The notes below the pieces were generated by a model. It had not been told where the DNA came from and did not search any database. It saw only the letters and a list, made by a program, of their open reading frames with translations. The translations under genes and the position numbers were made by a program. A stretch of DNA of 64,000 bases from contig NZ_MJGN01000012.1 in NCBI RefSeq assembly GCF_001865065.1, positions 43,883-107,882 of the forward strand. Direction: 5' to 3'. This DNA comes from Curtobacterium sp. MCBA15_008 (GTDB lineage Bacteria > Actinomycetota > Actinomycetes > Actinomycetales > Microbacteriaceae). This document shows, in pieces, positions 1 through 9,804 of this stretch (its first letter is position 1; every line of letters begins with the position of its first letter).

Positions 1-89
1 CGCCGAAGCCCGACGCGGACCGCACGGCGCCCACCCCGCCGGCGACACCGGACGCCACCCCGACGCCGGAGTCGGACACGGGGTCCTGA
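1..89 (+). CDS. C-terminal tail of an unidentified protein (partial)
   Basis: An open frame enters from the left edge (first complete codon at position 3) and ends at a TGA at 87-89. It encodes a short Pro/Thr/Asp-rich tail with repeated TPP, ATP and TPTP patterns, as seen in disordered C-termini or wall/secretion linkers of actinobacterial proteins. Too little is visible to name the protein. The frame runs on the strand opposite to the next gene, so the two would be convergent, and paired palindromes lie between them. Function is unknown. Confidence 0.4.
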   Translation, partial: PKPDADRTAPTPPATPDATPTPESDTGS

Positions 90-113
90 GACGGACGCCG
101 GACGGCGCGTCCC

Positions 114-145
114 GCAGCCGACGTCGGCTGCGTGAGGCGCGCCTC
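114..145. repeat. Two adjacent perfect palindromes between convergent genes
   Basis: GCAGCCGACGTCGGCTGC (114-131) is an 18-base perfect palindrome and GAGGCGCGCCTC (134-145) is a 12-base one, two bases apart. They lie between the stop of the left-edge gene and the stop of the minus-strand GAF regulator, so a bidirectional terminator role is likely. Neither is followed by a T-run. The second resembles the GYGCCTCC motif that recurs through the window. Confidence 0.45.
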
Positions 146-164
146 CCGGCCGTCCCCGACCCGC

Positions 165-1352
165 TCAGCGACCCTCGAGCGCCTCGATCGTCGCCACGAG
201 ACCAGCCCGCCGCGGCGACCGCCGCGGCAACGCGGCGAGCAGGGCGCGGAGCACCCGCGCGTCCGCCGATCCGTCCGGCGTGCGCGACCACGCGAGGAGC
301 GCGTCGACGCCGCCGTCGGCGACGACCGCCTCGCGGAACGCTCCGCGCACCCGGTCCCGCAGCGCGTCGACGCCCGGCGCGGCCGAGCCCGGGAGCACCG
401 GTCCGGCGTACCGGTCGACGGCCTGGAGGCGCGCCCCGCGGTCGAGCGCGGACAGCACGCCGTCGACGTCGGTGCGGAGACCGGACAAGCGGTACGGCCG
501 CGACGTCAGGGTCACGTCCGGCGTGGCCGCGGCGAGCACCCGGCGGAGGCGGACGACCTCCGCGCGGAGCGTGACCAGCGCACCGGGGTCGCCCCAGACC
601 GCGAGGGCGAGGTCCTCGGCGGCGAGGCCGTCCGGGTGCGCCGCGAGGACCGCGAGGACCTCGGAGTGCCGGGCCGACAGCTGCACGGTCCGGTGCTCGG
701 TGCGGAGGGTGGCGACGTCGGTGCCGAGCAGCCGCAGCTCGGCGTCCGCGTGACCGATCGGTCGGCCCGCGTGCGGGTGCTCCCGTGGCGGACGGAGCGC
801 GGCGAGGGCGATCTCCGCCTCGGCGGCGGCGACCGTGGCGGTGAGGAGCGGCAGGGTGTGCCGGTCCACCGCGCGGTCGTCGCCCGTGACGTCGAGCACG
901 CCGACGACGGTGCCGGCGCGGTCGTGCACGGGGACCGCACTGCACGACCACGGCTTCACCGCGTTCGCGTAGTGCTCCTCGGAGCGGATCTGCACCGGGC
1001 GGTCGATGCGGAGCGCCGTGCCGGGCGCGCTCGTGCCGACGTGCTCCTCGGCCCAGTCCGCACCGGGCACGAACCCCATGTCCTCGGCGGCACGACGGGC
1101 TCCGCTGGCTCCGTCGACCCAGACGAGCCGTCCGTCGGCGTCACCGACGGCGACCACGCAGTCCGCGGAGCGGGTCTCGTCGAGCAGGAGGCGACGGACG
1201 ACCGGCAGCAGGACCGCCAGCGGGCCGTCACGCCGGGCGGCGTCGAGCTGGTCGTGGTCGAGCGCGAGCGTCGGCAGCCCGTCCGGATCGACGCGAGCCG
1301 ACCGCTGCCAGGACGCGGCGACCAGCGGGCGGAGCGACCCGGGAGCGCGCAT
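165..1352 (-). CDS. GAF domain transcriptional regulator with C-terminal winged helix
   Basis: The 395-residue protein has an N-terminal region like the sensory half of AcoR-type activators (conserved ASWQRS near residue 14, then a GAF-like domain at about residues 50-190). There is no sigma-54 AAA domain. Instead the C-terminal half (about 215-300) looks like an OmpR/SARP-type winged helix, with LSARHSEVLAVLAAHPDG and LRAEVVRLRRVL. Such GAF regulators commonly sit beside aldehyde dehydrogenase genes in actinobacteria, and here the dehydrogenase and DUF779 genes lie just upstream on the same strand. I infer that it senses a small molecule, possibly an aldehyde or alcohol, and controls them. 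The ATG has a GGAGG five bases upstream. The ligand is unknown. Confidence 0.85.
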   Translation of the reverse strand: MRAPGSLRPLVAASWQRSARVDPDGLPTLALDHDQLDAARRDGPLAVLLPVVRRLLLDETRSADCVVAVGDADGRLVWVDGASGARRAAEDMGFVPGADWAEEHVGTSAPGTALRIDRPVQIRSEEHYANAVKPWSCSAVPVHDRAGTVVGVLDVTGDDRAVDRHTLPLLTATVAAAEAEIALAALRPPREHPHAGRPIGHADAELRLLGTDVATLRTEHRTVQLSARHSEVLAVLAAHPDGLAAEDLALAVWGDPGALVTLRAEVVRLRRVLAAATPDVTLTSRPYRLSGLRTDVDGVLSALDRGARLQAVDRYAGPVLPGSAAPGVDALRDRVRGAFREAVVADGGVDALLAWSRTPDGSADARVLRALLAALPRRSPRRAGLVATIEALEGR

Positions 1353-1428
1353 GCGTCCTCCGTCCGGGTCGCCGCCGCGCCGTCGCGTCGGGGTGGTCGG
1401 CCGCGTCGTCGCGGTCGTCGTCGTCAGC

Positions 1429-1823
1429 CTACGTCCGGCGCACCACCGGGACCAGACCGAGATCGACGAGCTCGGCGTCGTCGAACATCCGCGAGCGGGT
1501 GAGGAACCGCTTGCCCTCCGGCACCTCGAGGGAGAAGCCGCCGCCCCGGCCGTCGACGACGTCGATGGTGAGGGCGGTGTACTTCCAGTACTCGAACTGG
1601 GACTTCGACATGTAGACCTCGACGGGGGCGATGCCGTCGACCTCGAGCGCGCCGAGGAGCACGTCCCCGGGGCCGGTCAGGAACATCCCGACGGGGTAGC
1701 ACATCGGACTCGAGCCGTCGCAGCAACCACCGGACTGGTGGAACATGAGCGGCCCGTGCCGGGCGGCGAGGGAGCGGAGGAGCTCCCCCGCCGCCGGCGT
1801 GACGGTGACCCGGTCGGTCGTCA

Positions 1824-1824
<1 letters not shown>
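1429..1824 (-). CDS. DUF779 domain protein
   Basis: This 131-residue cytosolic protein belongs to the DUF779 family, whose genes almost always accompany aldehyde dehydrogenases of the ExaC/AcoD type. The motif FHQSGGCCDGSSPMC (Cys34, Cys35, Cys42) looks like a metal-binding or redox-active patch, and GMFLTGPGDVLLG follows it. The start codon shares one base with the stop of the dehydrogenase gene, so the two are translationally coupled. The in-frame upstream extension lies inside the dehydrogenase gene and is not part of this protein. The biochemical role is not established; a function tied to aldehyde oxidation is inferred from the coupling. Confidence 0.88.
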
Positions 1825-3365
<1,541 letters not shown>

Positions 3366-3463
3366 GGTGGACACCTTTCGACGACTCTGTCGGGGCGCTG
3401 GATCCGCGCCTGCCCGCACGCTACGTCGCCGCACGTTGCATCCGGTTGCGCGAGCCCGGCGGA

Positions 3464-3469
3464 TAGGCT
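3464..3469 (+). promoter_or_regulatory. Putative -10 element TAGGCT, leaderless start of the AAA gene
   Basis: TAGGCT fits the actinobacterial TANNNT -10 consensus and ends six bases before the GTG at 3476. That places the expected transcription start on the GTG itself. There is no Shine-Dalgarno sequence in between, which supports a leaderless mRNA. Confidence 0.45.
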
Positions 3470-3475
3470 CGCCCC

Positions 3476-4795
3476 GTGGGGACGAACGACGACGCACTGT
3501 TCACGAGCCTGTTCGCGGCGCTCGAGGCCGCTCCGGACGACGCCGCCTTGCGGGGTCAGGTGGCGCAGCTCCTGCTCGACCGCGGTCGTGCGGCCGAAGC
3601 GTTGCAGCATGCCGGTCAGGTCCTGCAGCACGCTCCCGGCGACCCGGTCGCCCTCCGCGTGCTGACCGATGCGTCGGCGGCACTGCGCGGCCCCACGGCG
3701 GACGGTGGTGGCGCGGAGAGCCGACCCGCGCCTCCAGGCCGGACCCGCGACCCCTTCGACTGGCGAGCCGCCGAGGCGGAGCTGGGACACGCGGTGCCCG
3801 CGCCCTTCGTCGAGCCGGCCGACGATGCAGCCCCCGTCGACGACGCCGCAGGCGTCGACGAACCGCAGCGGCTCCGTGCGGACGGCGAGGGCACGAGCGA
3901 GCACGTCGTGGACGTCGAGGTCGAACGGCCGACGGTGACCCTCGACGACGTCGGCGGTCTCGAGGACGTGAAGCAGCGCATCCGCGAGTCGTTCCTCGAG
4001 CCCATGCGCCACCCGGAGATCGCCGCGGCCTTCGGCAAGACCCTCCGCGGCGGACTCGTCCTGTACGGACCGCCCGGGTGCGGGAAGACCTTCATGGCGA
4101 AGGCCATCGCCGGCGAACTCGGGGCGCACTTCGTGACGGTGCGCATCGACCAGGTGCTCGACCCGTACGTCGGCAACACCGAGAAGAACCTCCACGCCGT
4201 GTTCGAGGCCGCGCGGGCGAAGGCGCCCGCCGTGCTGTTCCTGGACGAGATCGACGCCCTCGGTGCCCGGCGATCGAGCATCGGGACCGGGTGGAGCGGC
4301 CTCCGCCAGATGGTGAACCAGCTGCTGCTCGAACTCGACTCGGTCGGGTCCGAGAACGACGGGCTCTTCGTGCTCGCCGCGACGAACAGCCCGTGGGACG
4401 TCGACCCGGCGCTGCTGCGACCCGGACGGTTCGACCGGATGACCCTCGTCCTGCCGCCGGACGCGCCGGCCCGCGAAGCGATCCTGCGCCACCACTTCTC
4501 GCGACGCCCGATCGCCGGGATCGAACTCCGCACGGTGGTGGAGGCGACGGACGACTTCTCCGGAGCCGACCTCGAACACCTCGTGACCTCGTCCGCCGAG
4601 CAGGCGATGTCCCGTTCGCTCGCGTCCGGGCAGATCGAGCCGATCACGATGGACGACGTCCGGACCGCCCTCGGGCAGGTGCGGCCGTCCACCGGGTCGT
4701 GGCTCGTCACCGCGAAGAACGTCGCGGCCTTCGCCAACGCCGACGGACGGTACGACGAGCTCGTCGCGCACCTGCACCGCAAGCGTGTCCTCTAG
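3476..4795 (+). CDS. AAA-family ATPase with N-terminal TPR-like helices
   Basis: The 439-residue protein starts with a TPR-like helical pair (about 1-65), followed by a variable acidic linker (70-155) and a classical Cdc48/FtsH-type AAA module. The AAA module shows Walker A GPPGCGKT (about 197-204), Walker B VLFLDEID (about 252-259) and a second region of homology [10 protein letters not shown]...LLRPGRFDR (about 301-321) with its arginine finger. No protease domain is present. Such modules remodel or unfold proteins as hexamers. Its 3' end overlaps the next gene, a TPR/membrane protein, by 11 bases, so the pair probably works together, perhaps as a membrane-tethered remodelling system. Client and pathway are unknown. 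The GYGCCTCCAG motif encodes part of the linker. Confidence 0.85.
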   Translation: MGTNDDALFTSLFAALEAAPDDAALRGQVAQLLLDRGRAAEALQHAGQVLQHAPGDPVALRVLTDASAALRGPTADGGGAESRPAPPGRTRDPFDWRAAEAELGHAVPAPFVEPADDAAPVDDAAGVDEPQRLRADGEGTSEHVVDVEVERPTVTLDDVGGLEDVKQRIRESFLEPMRHPEIAAAFGKTLRGGLVLYGPPGCGKTFMAKAIAGELGAHFVTVRIDQVLDPYVGNTEKNLHAVFEAARAKAPAVLFLDEIDALGARRSSIGTGWSGLRQMVNQLLLELDSVGSENDGLFVLAATNSPWDVDPALLRPGRFDRMTLVLPPDAPAREAILRHHFSRRPIAGIELRTVVEATDDFSGADLEHLVTSSAEQAMSRSLASGQIEPITMDDVRTALGQVRPSTGSWLVTAKNVAAFANADGRYDELVAHLHRKRVL

Positions 4796-6359
4796 GGGCG
4801 GTCCCGGCAGCGTGCCGTCCGGCGGGGGTGCCGGCAGCCCGGCCGACGTCGTCGCGCGTGCCGGGGCGCTCCGCGCCGTCGGGCAGCTCGACGCGGCCGA
4901 GCGGGTCCTCGGGCAGGCGCTCGCCGCCGCCCCGGAGGACGGGACCCTGCTCACCGAGTGGGCAGGACTGCAGCAGGCGCGCGGCGACCTCGCCGGTGCC
5001 GAGGCGACGGCGCGTGCGGCCGTCCAGACGTCCCCGGAACAGCTCGGGCCGTACATCCGGCTCACCAACGTCCTCATCGCGCAGGGGCGGAACGCCGACG
5101 CTCGCGAGGTCACGACGGCGCTCATCGGGATGGCCCCGGACGTGGCGGCCGTCTGGGCGCACCACGCGCTCGCGAGTCTCGAGGACCGTGCGCGGCACAC
5201 GCCACCGTCCGTCCGGACCGCCTACGATCGCGCACTCGAACTCGAACCGGAGACACCTGAGTGGTGGGCGATCGCCGCACTGTGCGAGCAGGTGTACGGC
5301 AACGTCACCCTCGCCCGAACGCTCGTGACCGAGGGGCTCCGCACCGCGCCCCAGCACCGGAGGCTGCTCGCGCTCCGTGCCGAGTACGCACCCGTCGGCG
5401 ACCAGCCGGAGCTCCTCGTCGACCTGCTCGCCACCGACCCGGGCGACGTCGAGTCACGCGAGCTGCTCGACGCCGCCGTGAGCTGGCAGCGCCGTCTCGC
5501 GACCACGGCGGCGCTCCTACCCGCCGCGGTGGCCCTCGTCGCGCTGACCGGCTCGCCCCTCGCCACGACGGTCTCCGCCGTCCTGGCGGCCGTCGTCGCC
5601 CTGCTCGCCCACCGCCGATCCGCCGACCGCCGGCGACGGCTGCCGAGCGGGTACCGGGTCCCCGGCTCACGCTCGGGCCCGGTCGTCGCGCGGTCCGCCG
5701 GGTTCGGGGCCTGGGTCGCGGCCGCCGTCGGCATCGCAACGGCGTGGTGGTCGAGCGTGCCGGCACTCGCGGTGTTCGGAGCAGCGGTCGTGCTCGGAGC
5801 CGTGTCGATCGGCGCGACGCTGCTCGACGACGACCGTGTGCTCGCCGCCGCACGCGCCCGGACCGGACGCGTGCCGTGGGGCACGGCGTGGCGGTTCGGC
5901 GGCCTCCGACAAGAGACCGCGCTCTGGACCGGACTGGCACTCGGCATCGCCGGGGTCGTCGCTGCCGGGACCGGGCTCGGGTCGACGCTGCCGGCGGGCG
6001 CGGTGCCCCTCGTCGCGTGGCCGGTGGCGCTCGTCACCGCCGGGAGCGTCGTCGAGGCACTCCGTGCCGGACGCCACGCGCCGCAGCGGTACCTCCGGAC
6101 GGTCGGCGTCCGGTACCGGCTGCTCGCGATCGGCGCCTGCACGATCGGGCTGATCGCGCTCGGTGCCGCCGGACTGGCGAGCCCGGGTGCGCGGACGGCG
6201 CCGGAGGGCGGTCCCGAACCCGACCGGCCGGTGCCGACGTTCTCGGTTCCGTCGTACCCCGCGCCGTCGACCCGTCCGAGCGTGCCGGTGCCCCTGCCGA
6301 CCTTCGACCTGCCGACGATCCCGCCGATCGAGATCCCGACGGAGCCGGCCGGCGGCTGA
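4785..6359 (+). CDS. TPR-domain multi-membrane protein
   Basis: The 524-residue protein begins at a GTG inside the AAA gene. Residues about 20-190 form several TPR units (patterns such as GQLDAAERVLGQALAAAP and GDLAGAEATARAAV). Hydrophobic segments follow at about 240-258, 262-280, 303-345, 380-425 and 443-465. The tail (about 470-524) is very proline-rich. The TPR part is expected to be cytosolic and to serve as a docking surface, plausibly for the TPR-AAA ATPase encoded just upstream. I do not recognise a named family for the whole protein. Function is unknown; membrane anchoring of the ATPase is inference. Confidence 0.8.
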   Translation: MSSRGGPGSVPSGGGAGSPADVVARAGALRAVGQLDAAERVLGQALAAAPEDGTLLTEWAGLQQARGDLAGAEATARAAVQTSPEQLGPYIRLTNVLIAQGRNADAREVTTALIGMAPDVAAVWAHHALASLEDRARHTPPSVRTAYDRALELEPETPEWWAIAALCEQVYGNVTLARTLVTEGLRTAPQHRRLLALRAEYAPVGDQPELLVDLLATDPGDVESRELLDAAVSWQRRLATTAALLPAAVALVALTGSPLATTVSAVLAAVVALLAHRRSADRRRRLPSGYRVPGSRSGPVVARSAGFGAWVAAAVGIATAWWSSVPALAVFGAAVVLGAVSIGATLLDDDRVLAAARARTGRVPWGTAWRFGGLRQETALWTGLALGIAGVVAAGTGLGSTLPAGAVPLVAWPVALVTAGSVVEALRAGRHAPQRYLRTVGVRYRLLAIGACTIGLIALGAAGLASPGARTAPEGGPEPDRPVPTFSVPSYPAPSTRPSVPVPLPTFDLPTIPPIEIPTEPAGG

Positions 6360-6424
6360 GCACAACCGGCGGCCGTGGGTCGCGGTAGCGTCGAGGCGAG
6401 CAGTTCTGACAGGGAGGAGTGCTC

Positions 6425-6964
6425 GTGGATTCTCGTGCCGTCCGGACCTTCCGGGTGTTCGTCGTCGTCACCGCCGTCGTGGCCATCGCCCTCGGCGTCG
6501 TCGCGATCGTCTGGCCGCGGCCGTCGCTGGTCGTCGTCGCACTGCTCTTCGGCGTGTACCTCGTCGTCGCCGGGGCGCTCCGCGTGTTCGCCGCCGTCCG
6601 CGGCCACGGCACCCCGCCGGCGTGGCGATGGACCTCCGGCGTGGTCGGCGCCCTGGTCGGGGTGGCCGGGCTCGTGACGCTGCTCGACCCGGCCGTGCCG
6701 CTCGTGGTCTACGCCGTCCTGGCGGGCATCGGGTTCATCGTCGAGGGCATCGCCTCGCTCGTCGGGGGCTTCGTCGGCCACCCGGGTTCGTCGCGCATCC
6801 CGACGATCGTGAGCGGCGTGCTGTCGATCCTCGGCGGGGTGGTCGTCCTCGTCGCACCGGGGCTCGCGCTGACGGTGTTCATGGTGTTCTCGGGCATCGC
6901 CCTCATCGTCGTCGGGGCCGCGGCGCTCCTGCTCCTGCCGCCCCGAGCTGCGGTGCGGCGGTAG
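6425..6964 (+). CDS. DUF308/HdeD-like membrane protein
   Basis: This 179-residue protein has about six hydrophobic helices in three pairs, with internal similarity (FVVVTAVVAIALGVVAIVWP, and later LGGVVVLVAPGLALTVFMVF), as in the DUF308/HdeD family of small integral membrane proteins linked to acid stress in enterobacteria. The GTG at 6425 is preferred because GGGAGGAG (6412-6419) sits six bases upstream; an earlier GTG at 6419 lies inside that ribosome binding site. A TAGCGT at 6386-6391 is a possible -10 element. It is convergent with, and six bases from, the next gene. Its role in this organism is unknown. Confidence 0.85.
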   Translation: MDSRAVRTFRVFVVVTAVVAIALGVVAIVWPRPSLVVVALLFGVYLVVAGALRVFAAVRGHGTPPAWRWTSGVVGALVGVAGLVTLLDPAVPLVVYAVLAGIGFIVEGIASLVGGFVGHPGSSRIPTIVSGVLSILGGVVVLVAPGLALTVFMVFSGIALIVVGAAALLLLPPRAAVRR

Positions 6965-6969
6965 TCCCG

Positions 6970-8049
6970 CTACGCGCTACCGGTGCCGAAGAGCAGCCCG
7001 AGCGCGTACGTGACGGCCGCGGCACCGAAGCCGATGGCGAGCTGCCGGAGCGCTCGACGGAGCGGCGACGCACCGCTCAGCACGCCGACGACGGCCCCGG
7101 TGCCCAGCAGCGCGATGCCGACCAGGACCGCGGCGACCGCGATCGCCGGCCACCCCTCGAGCCCGAACAGGTAGGGCAGCACCGGGATGATCGCCCCGGA
7201 GGCGAAGAAGCAGAAGCTCGAGACCGCCGCGCTCATCCCGTTGCCGATCGCCTCGTGGTCGTCGGTCGGCGCGGTGCTGGTCGTCGCCGTGCCGCGCAGG
7301 ACCTCGGCGGCGTGCGCCTGCGCCTCGGTCTCGGTCATCCCCCGCGCCCGGTAGACGAGGGCGAGTTCGTTCGCGTCGACGTCGAGGTCGGCCACGGCAC
7401 GACCAGCCTCGGGGTGGGGTGCCGAGGCGGTGAGGAGCTCGCGCTGCGACCGCACCGACACGTACTCCCCCGCACCCATCGAGAGGGCACCCGCGAGCAG
7501 TCCCGCGATGCCGCTCAGCAGGACGAAGTGCCGGTCGGCCCCGGACGCGCTGATGCCGATGATGAGCGCGAGGTTCGACACGAGCCCGTCGTTCGCGCCG
7601 AACACCGCCGCACGGAACGTGCCCGACAGCCGCATCCGGCCCCGGTTCGCCAGACCCCGGACCACTTCGCCGTGGATGCGTTCGTCGGCCGCCATCCGCG
7701 CGGTCGCGTCGTCGTCGTCGGCGTAGGGCGAGCGGTCCTCCGCGCGCTGCATCAGCGCCAGCACGAAGACCGACCCGAACCGCTTCGCCAGCGAGGCGAG
7801 CACGCGGGTGCGGAGGCTGCCCCGCTGCGGCCGCCCGACGTCGTCGCCGAGGAGCTCGAGCCAGTGCTGCTCGTGCCGCCCCTCGGCCTCGGCCAGCGCC
7901 GACAGGATCTCGCGTTCCTCGCCGTCGCGCCGCGCGGCGAGGTTCCGGTACACGGCCGCCTCGGCACGTTCGTCGGCGAGGTAGCGGCGCCAACGGCGCA
8001 CGTCGGCGCGTTGCGCCGTGGATCCGGTCTGGAGGCTCACACCACTCAT
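6970..8049 (-). CDS. Ferritin-like/VIT1 fusion, membrane iron/manganese transporter
   Basis: The 359-residue protein has an N-terminal ferritin-like or rubrerythrin-like domain (about 20-135) with spaced acidic and histidine residues (RYLADERAEAAVYRNLA, EAEGRHEQHW, DERIHGEVV). A VIT1/CCC1 membrane domain follows (about 140-359), with the signature FGANDGLVSNLALI and about five transmembrane helices. This architecture matches membrane-bound ferritins of the MbfA type, which export iron, and VIT-type Fe/Mn transporters. I infer export or sequestration of Fe(II)/Mn(II). The gene lies downstream of pyruvate kinase, separated by a hairpin, so it is probably a separate unit. Confidence 0.9.
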   Translation of the reverse strand: MSGVSLQTGSTAQRADVRRWRRYLADERAEAAVYRNLAARRDGEEREILSALAEAEGRHEQHWLELLGDDVGRPQRGSLRTRVLASLAKRFGSVFVLALMQRAEDRSPYADDDDATARMAADERIHGEVVRGLANRGRMRLSGTFRAAVFGANDGLVSNLALIIGISASGADRHFVLLSGIAGLLAGALSMGAGEYVSVRSQRELLTASAPHPEAGRAVADLDVDANELALVYRARGMTETEAQAHAAEVLRGTATTSTAPTDDHEAIGNGMSAAVSSFCFFASGAIIPVLPYLFGLEGWPAIAVAAVLVGIALLGTGAVVGVLSGASPLRRALRQLAIGFGAAAVTYALGLLFGTGSA

Positions 8050-8140
8050 CCTGCCGTGTCACGACGACACGAGCGCACCACCAGGGCGCCCTGTGGGTTC
8101 CCGGCGTCGGCCGGCGGTTGTGGAGGGAGAACGCGACAGG

Positions 8141-8191
8141 GCGCGGACCGGAGGCGACGTGCGCGTGCTGCGCCGTGCCTCCAGTCCGCGC
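8141..8191 (-). terminator. Hairpin downstream of pyk built from the GCCTCCAG motif
   Basis: The 15-base arms GCGCGGACCGGAGGC (8141-8155) and GCCTCCAGTCCGCGC (8177-8191) pair with one mismatch around a 21-base GC-rich loop. The hairpin lies between the pyk stop and the start of the VIT1 gene on the same strand, as expected for a terminator, although no U-run follows. Its right arm is a copy of the scattered GYGCCTCCAG motif. Confidence 0.5.
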
Positions 8192-8215
8192 CCCGTCGGA
8201 CGTCGGACGCGCTCG

Positions 8216-9661
8216 TCAGTCGCGCACGTAGGCCGGCGCGGCCTCGGCGTGGGCGTCACCGACGCGGTGCACCCGGAGGTCGTTCGTCGAGCCCTCGATG
8301 CCGGGAGGCGACCCGGCCGTCACGATGACGCGGTCGCCGGGCGAAGCGAGCCCGTTCTCGAGCAGGACGTCGTCCACCTGCGAGAAGAGCTCGTCGGTGT
8401 GGGTCTTCCGCTCGACGAGGAACGAGCGGACGCCCCACGTCAGCGCCATGCGGCGGCGGGTCGCCTCGTTCGGCGTGAACGCGATGATCGGCAGGCCGTG
8501 ACGCAGACGCGACATGCGACGAGCGGAGTCGCCGGACTCGGTGAACACGCAGAGGTACGACGCCTCGGTGAACTCCGCGATCTCGACCGCGGCGAGCGTG
8601 ATGGCCCCGCCGAGGGTGCGCGGCTTCGTGCCGAGGGGCGCGATGCGCTCGAGACCGTGGTCCTCCGTCGACTCGACGATGCGGGCCATCGTGCGGACCG
8701 TCTGCACCGGGTACTCGCCGACGCTCGTCTCACCGGACAGCATGACCGCGTCGGCACCGTCGAGGACGGCGTTCGCGACGTCGGAGGTCTCGGCGCGGGT
8801 CGGGATCGGCGACGAGATCATCGACTCGAGCATCTGGGTCGCGACGATGACCGGCTTCGCCATCCGGCGAGCGAGCTCGACGGCACGCTTCTGCACGATC
8901 GGGACCGCCTCGAGCGGGAGCTCGACGCCGAGGTCACCGCGGGCGACCATGATGCTGTCGAAGGCGTCGATGATCTCCTCGAGCGCGTCGACGGCCTGCG
9001 GCTTCTCGACCTTGGCGATGACGGGGAGGCGCTTGCCCTCCTCGTCCATGATCTCGTGGGCGCGGTCGACGTCGGCGGCGTTGCGCACGAACGACAGGGC
9101 GATGAGGTCCGCACCCATGCGGATGCCCCAACGGAGGTCGGCTTCGTCCTTCTCGCTCAGCGCGGGGACGTTCACGGCGACGCCGGGCAGGTTGATGCCC
9201 TTGTTGTTCGACACGGTGCCGCCGACGACGACCTCGGTCCGGACCCGGACGCCGTCGGTGTCGAGCACGCGGAGGCGCACACGACCGTCGTCGATGAGCA
9301 GCGGGTCGCCGGGCTTGACGTCCTGCGGCAGCCCCTTGAACGTGGTGCCGCAGATCTCCTTGGAGCCGGGGACGTCCTCGGTCGTGATCGTGAAGACGTC
9401 GCCGACCGCGAGCTCGTGCGGGCCGTCGGCGAACTTGGCCAGGCGGATCTTCGGACCCTGCAGGTCGACGAGGATCGCGACGGGCTTGCCGAGCTCCTCC
9501 GCGGCGCGACGGACGTTCACGTAGTTGGCCTCGTGGACGCTGTAGTCACCGTGGCTGAGGTTGAGGCGGGCGACGTCGACGCCCGCTTCGATGATCTCCT
9601 TGACGGTCTCGTACTCCGACGTTGCCGGTCCGAGCGTCGAAACGATCTTTGCGCGTCTCAA
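8216..9661 (-). CDS. pyk: Pyruvate kinase
   Basis: The 481-residue enzyme converts phosphoenolpyruvate and ADP to pyruvate and ATP at the end of glycolysis. It starts MRRAKIVSTLGPAT and contains NLSHGD, the GPKIR segment, the active-site lysine/metal region [21 protein letters not shown] and the signature around MLSGETSVGEYP, followed by a C-terminal allosteric domain. The start is a TTG: no ATG or GTG is in frame near the conserved N-terminus, and AAGGA sits five to six bases upstream. It is flanked by hairpins on both sides, so it is probably monocistronic. Confidence 0.97.
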   Translation of the reverse strand: MRRAKIVSTLGPATSEYETVKEIIEAGVDVARLNLSHGDYSVHEANYVNVRRAAEELGKPVAILVDLQGPKIRLAKFADGPHELAVGDVFTITTEDVPGSKEICGTTFKGLPQDVKPGDPLLIDDGRVRLRVLDTDGVRVRTEVVVGGTVSNNKGINLPGVAVNVPALSEKDEADLRWGIRMGADLIALSFVRNAADVDRAHEIMDEEGKRLPVIAKVEKPQAVDALEEIIDAFDSIMVARGDLGVELPLEAVPIVQKRAVELARRMAKPVIVATQMLESMISSPIPTRAETSDVANAVLDGADAVMLSGETSVGEYPVQTVRTMARIVESTEDHGLERIAPLGTKPRTLGGAITLAAVEIAEFTEASYLCVFTESGDSARRMSRLRHGLPIIAFTPNEATRRRMALTWGVRSFLVERKTHTDELFSQVDDVLLENGLASPGDRVIVTAGSPPGIEGSTNDLRVHRVGDAHAEAAPAYVRD

Positions 9662-9726
9662 TGGATTCCTTCGTGGTTTCGGATGGTGCTTGGGTTTCCG
9701 CGCTGTGGGGCCGCGCGGAACGAAGC

Positions 9727-9762
9727 GAGGCCACCAGCACCCTATCGAGTGCTGGTGGCCTC
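9727..9762 (-). terminator. Strong terminator hairpin after gltD
   Basis: GAGGCCACCAGCAC (9727-9740) and GTGCTGGTGGCCTC (9749-9762) form a perfect 14-bp stem with an 8-base loop, between the gltD stop (9805) and the pyk start (9661). On the minus strand the stem is followed by GCTTCGTT. It should end the gltBD transcript and separate it from pyk. Confidence 0.8.
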
Positions 9763-9804
9763 ACGCTCACGGGAGGGTGAGCAACTGGTGGTCGTGTCCG
9801 GACA

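Noticed and set aside
6419-6421. A GTG start for the DUF308 protein at 6419
   Set aside because: It lies at the end of the GGGAGGAG ribosome binding site; the GTG at 6425 has normal spacing.
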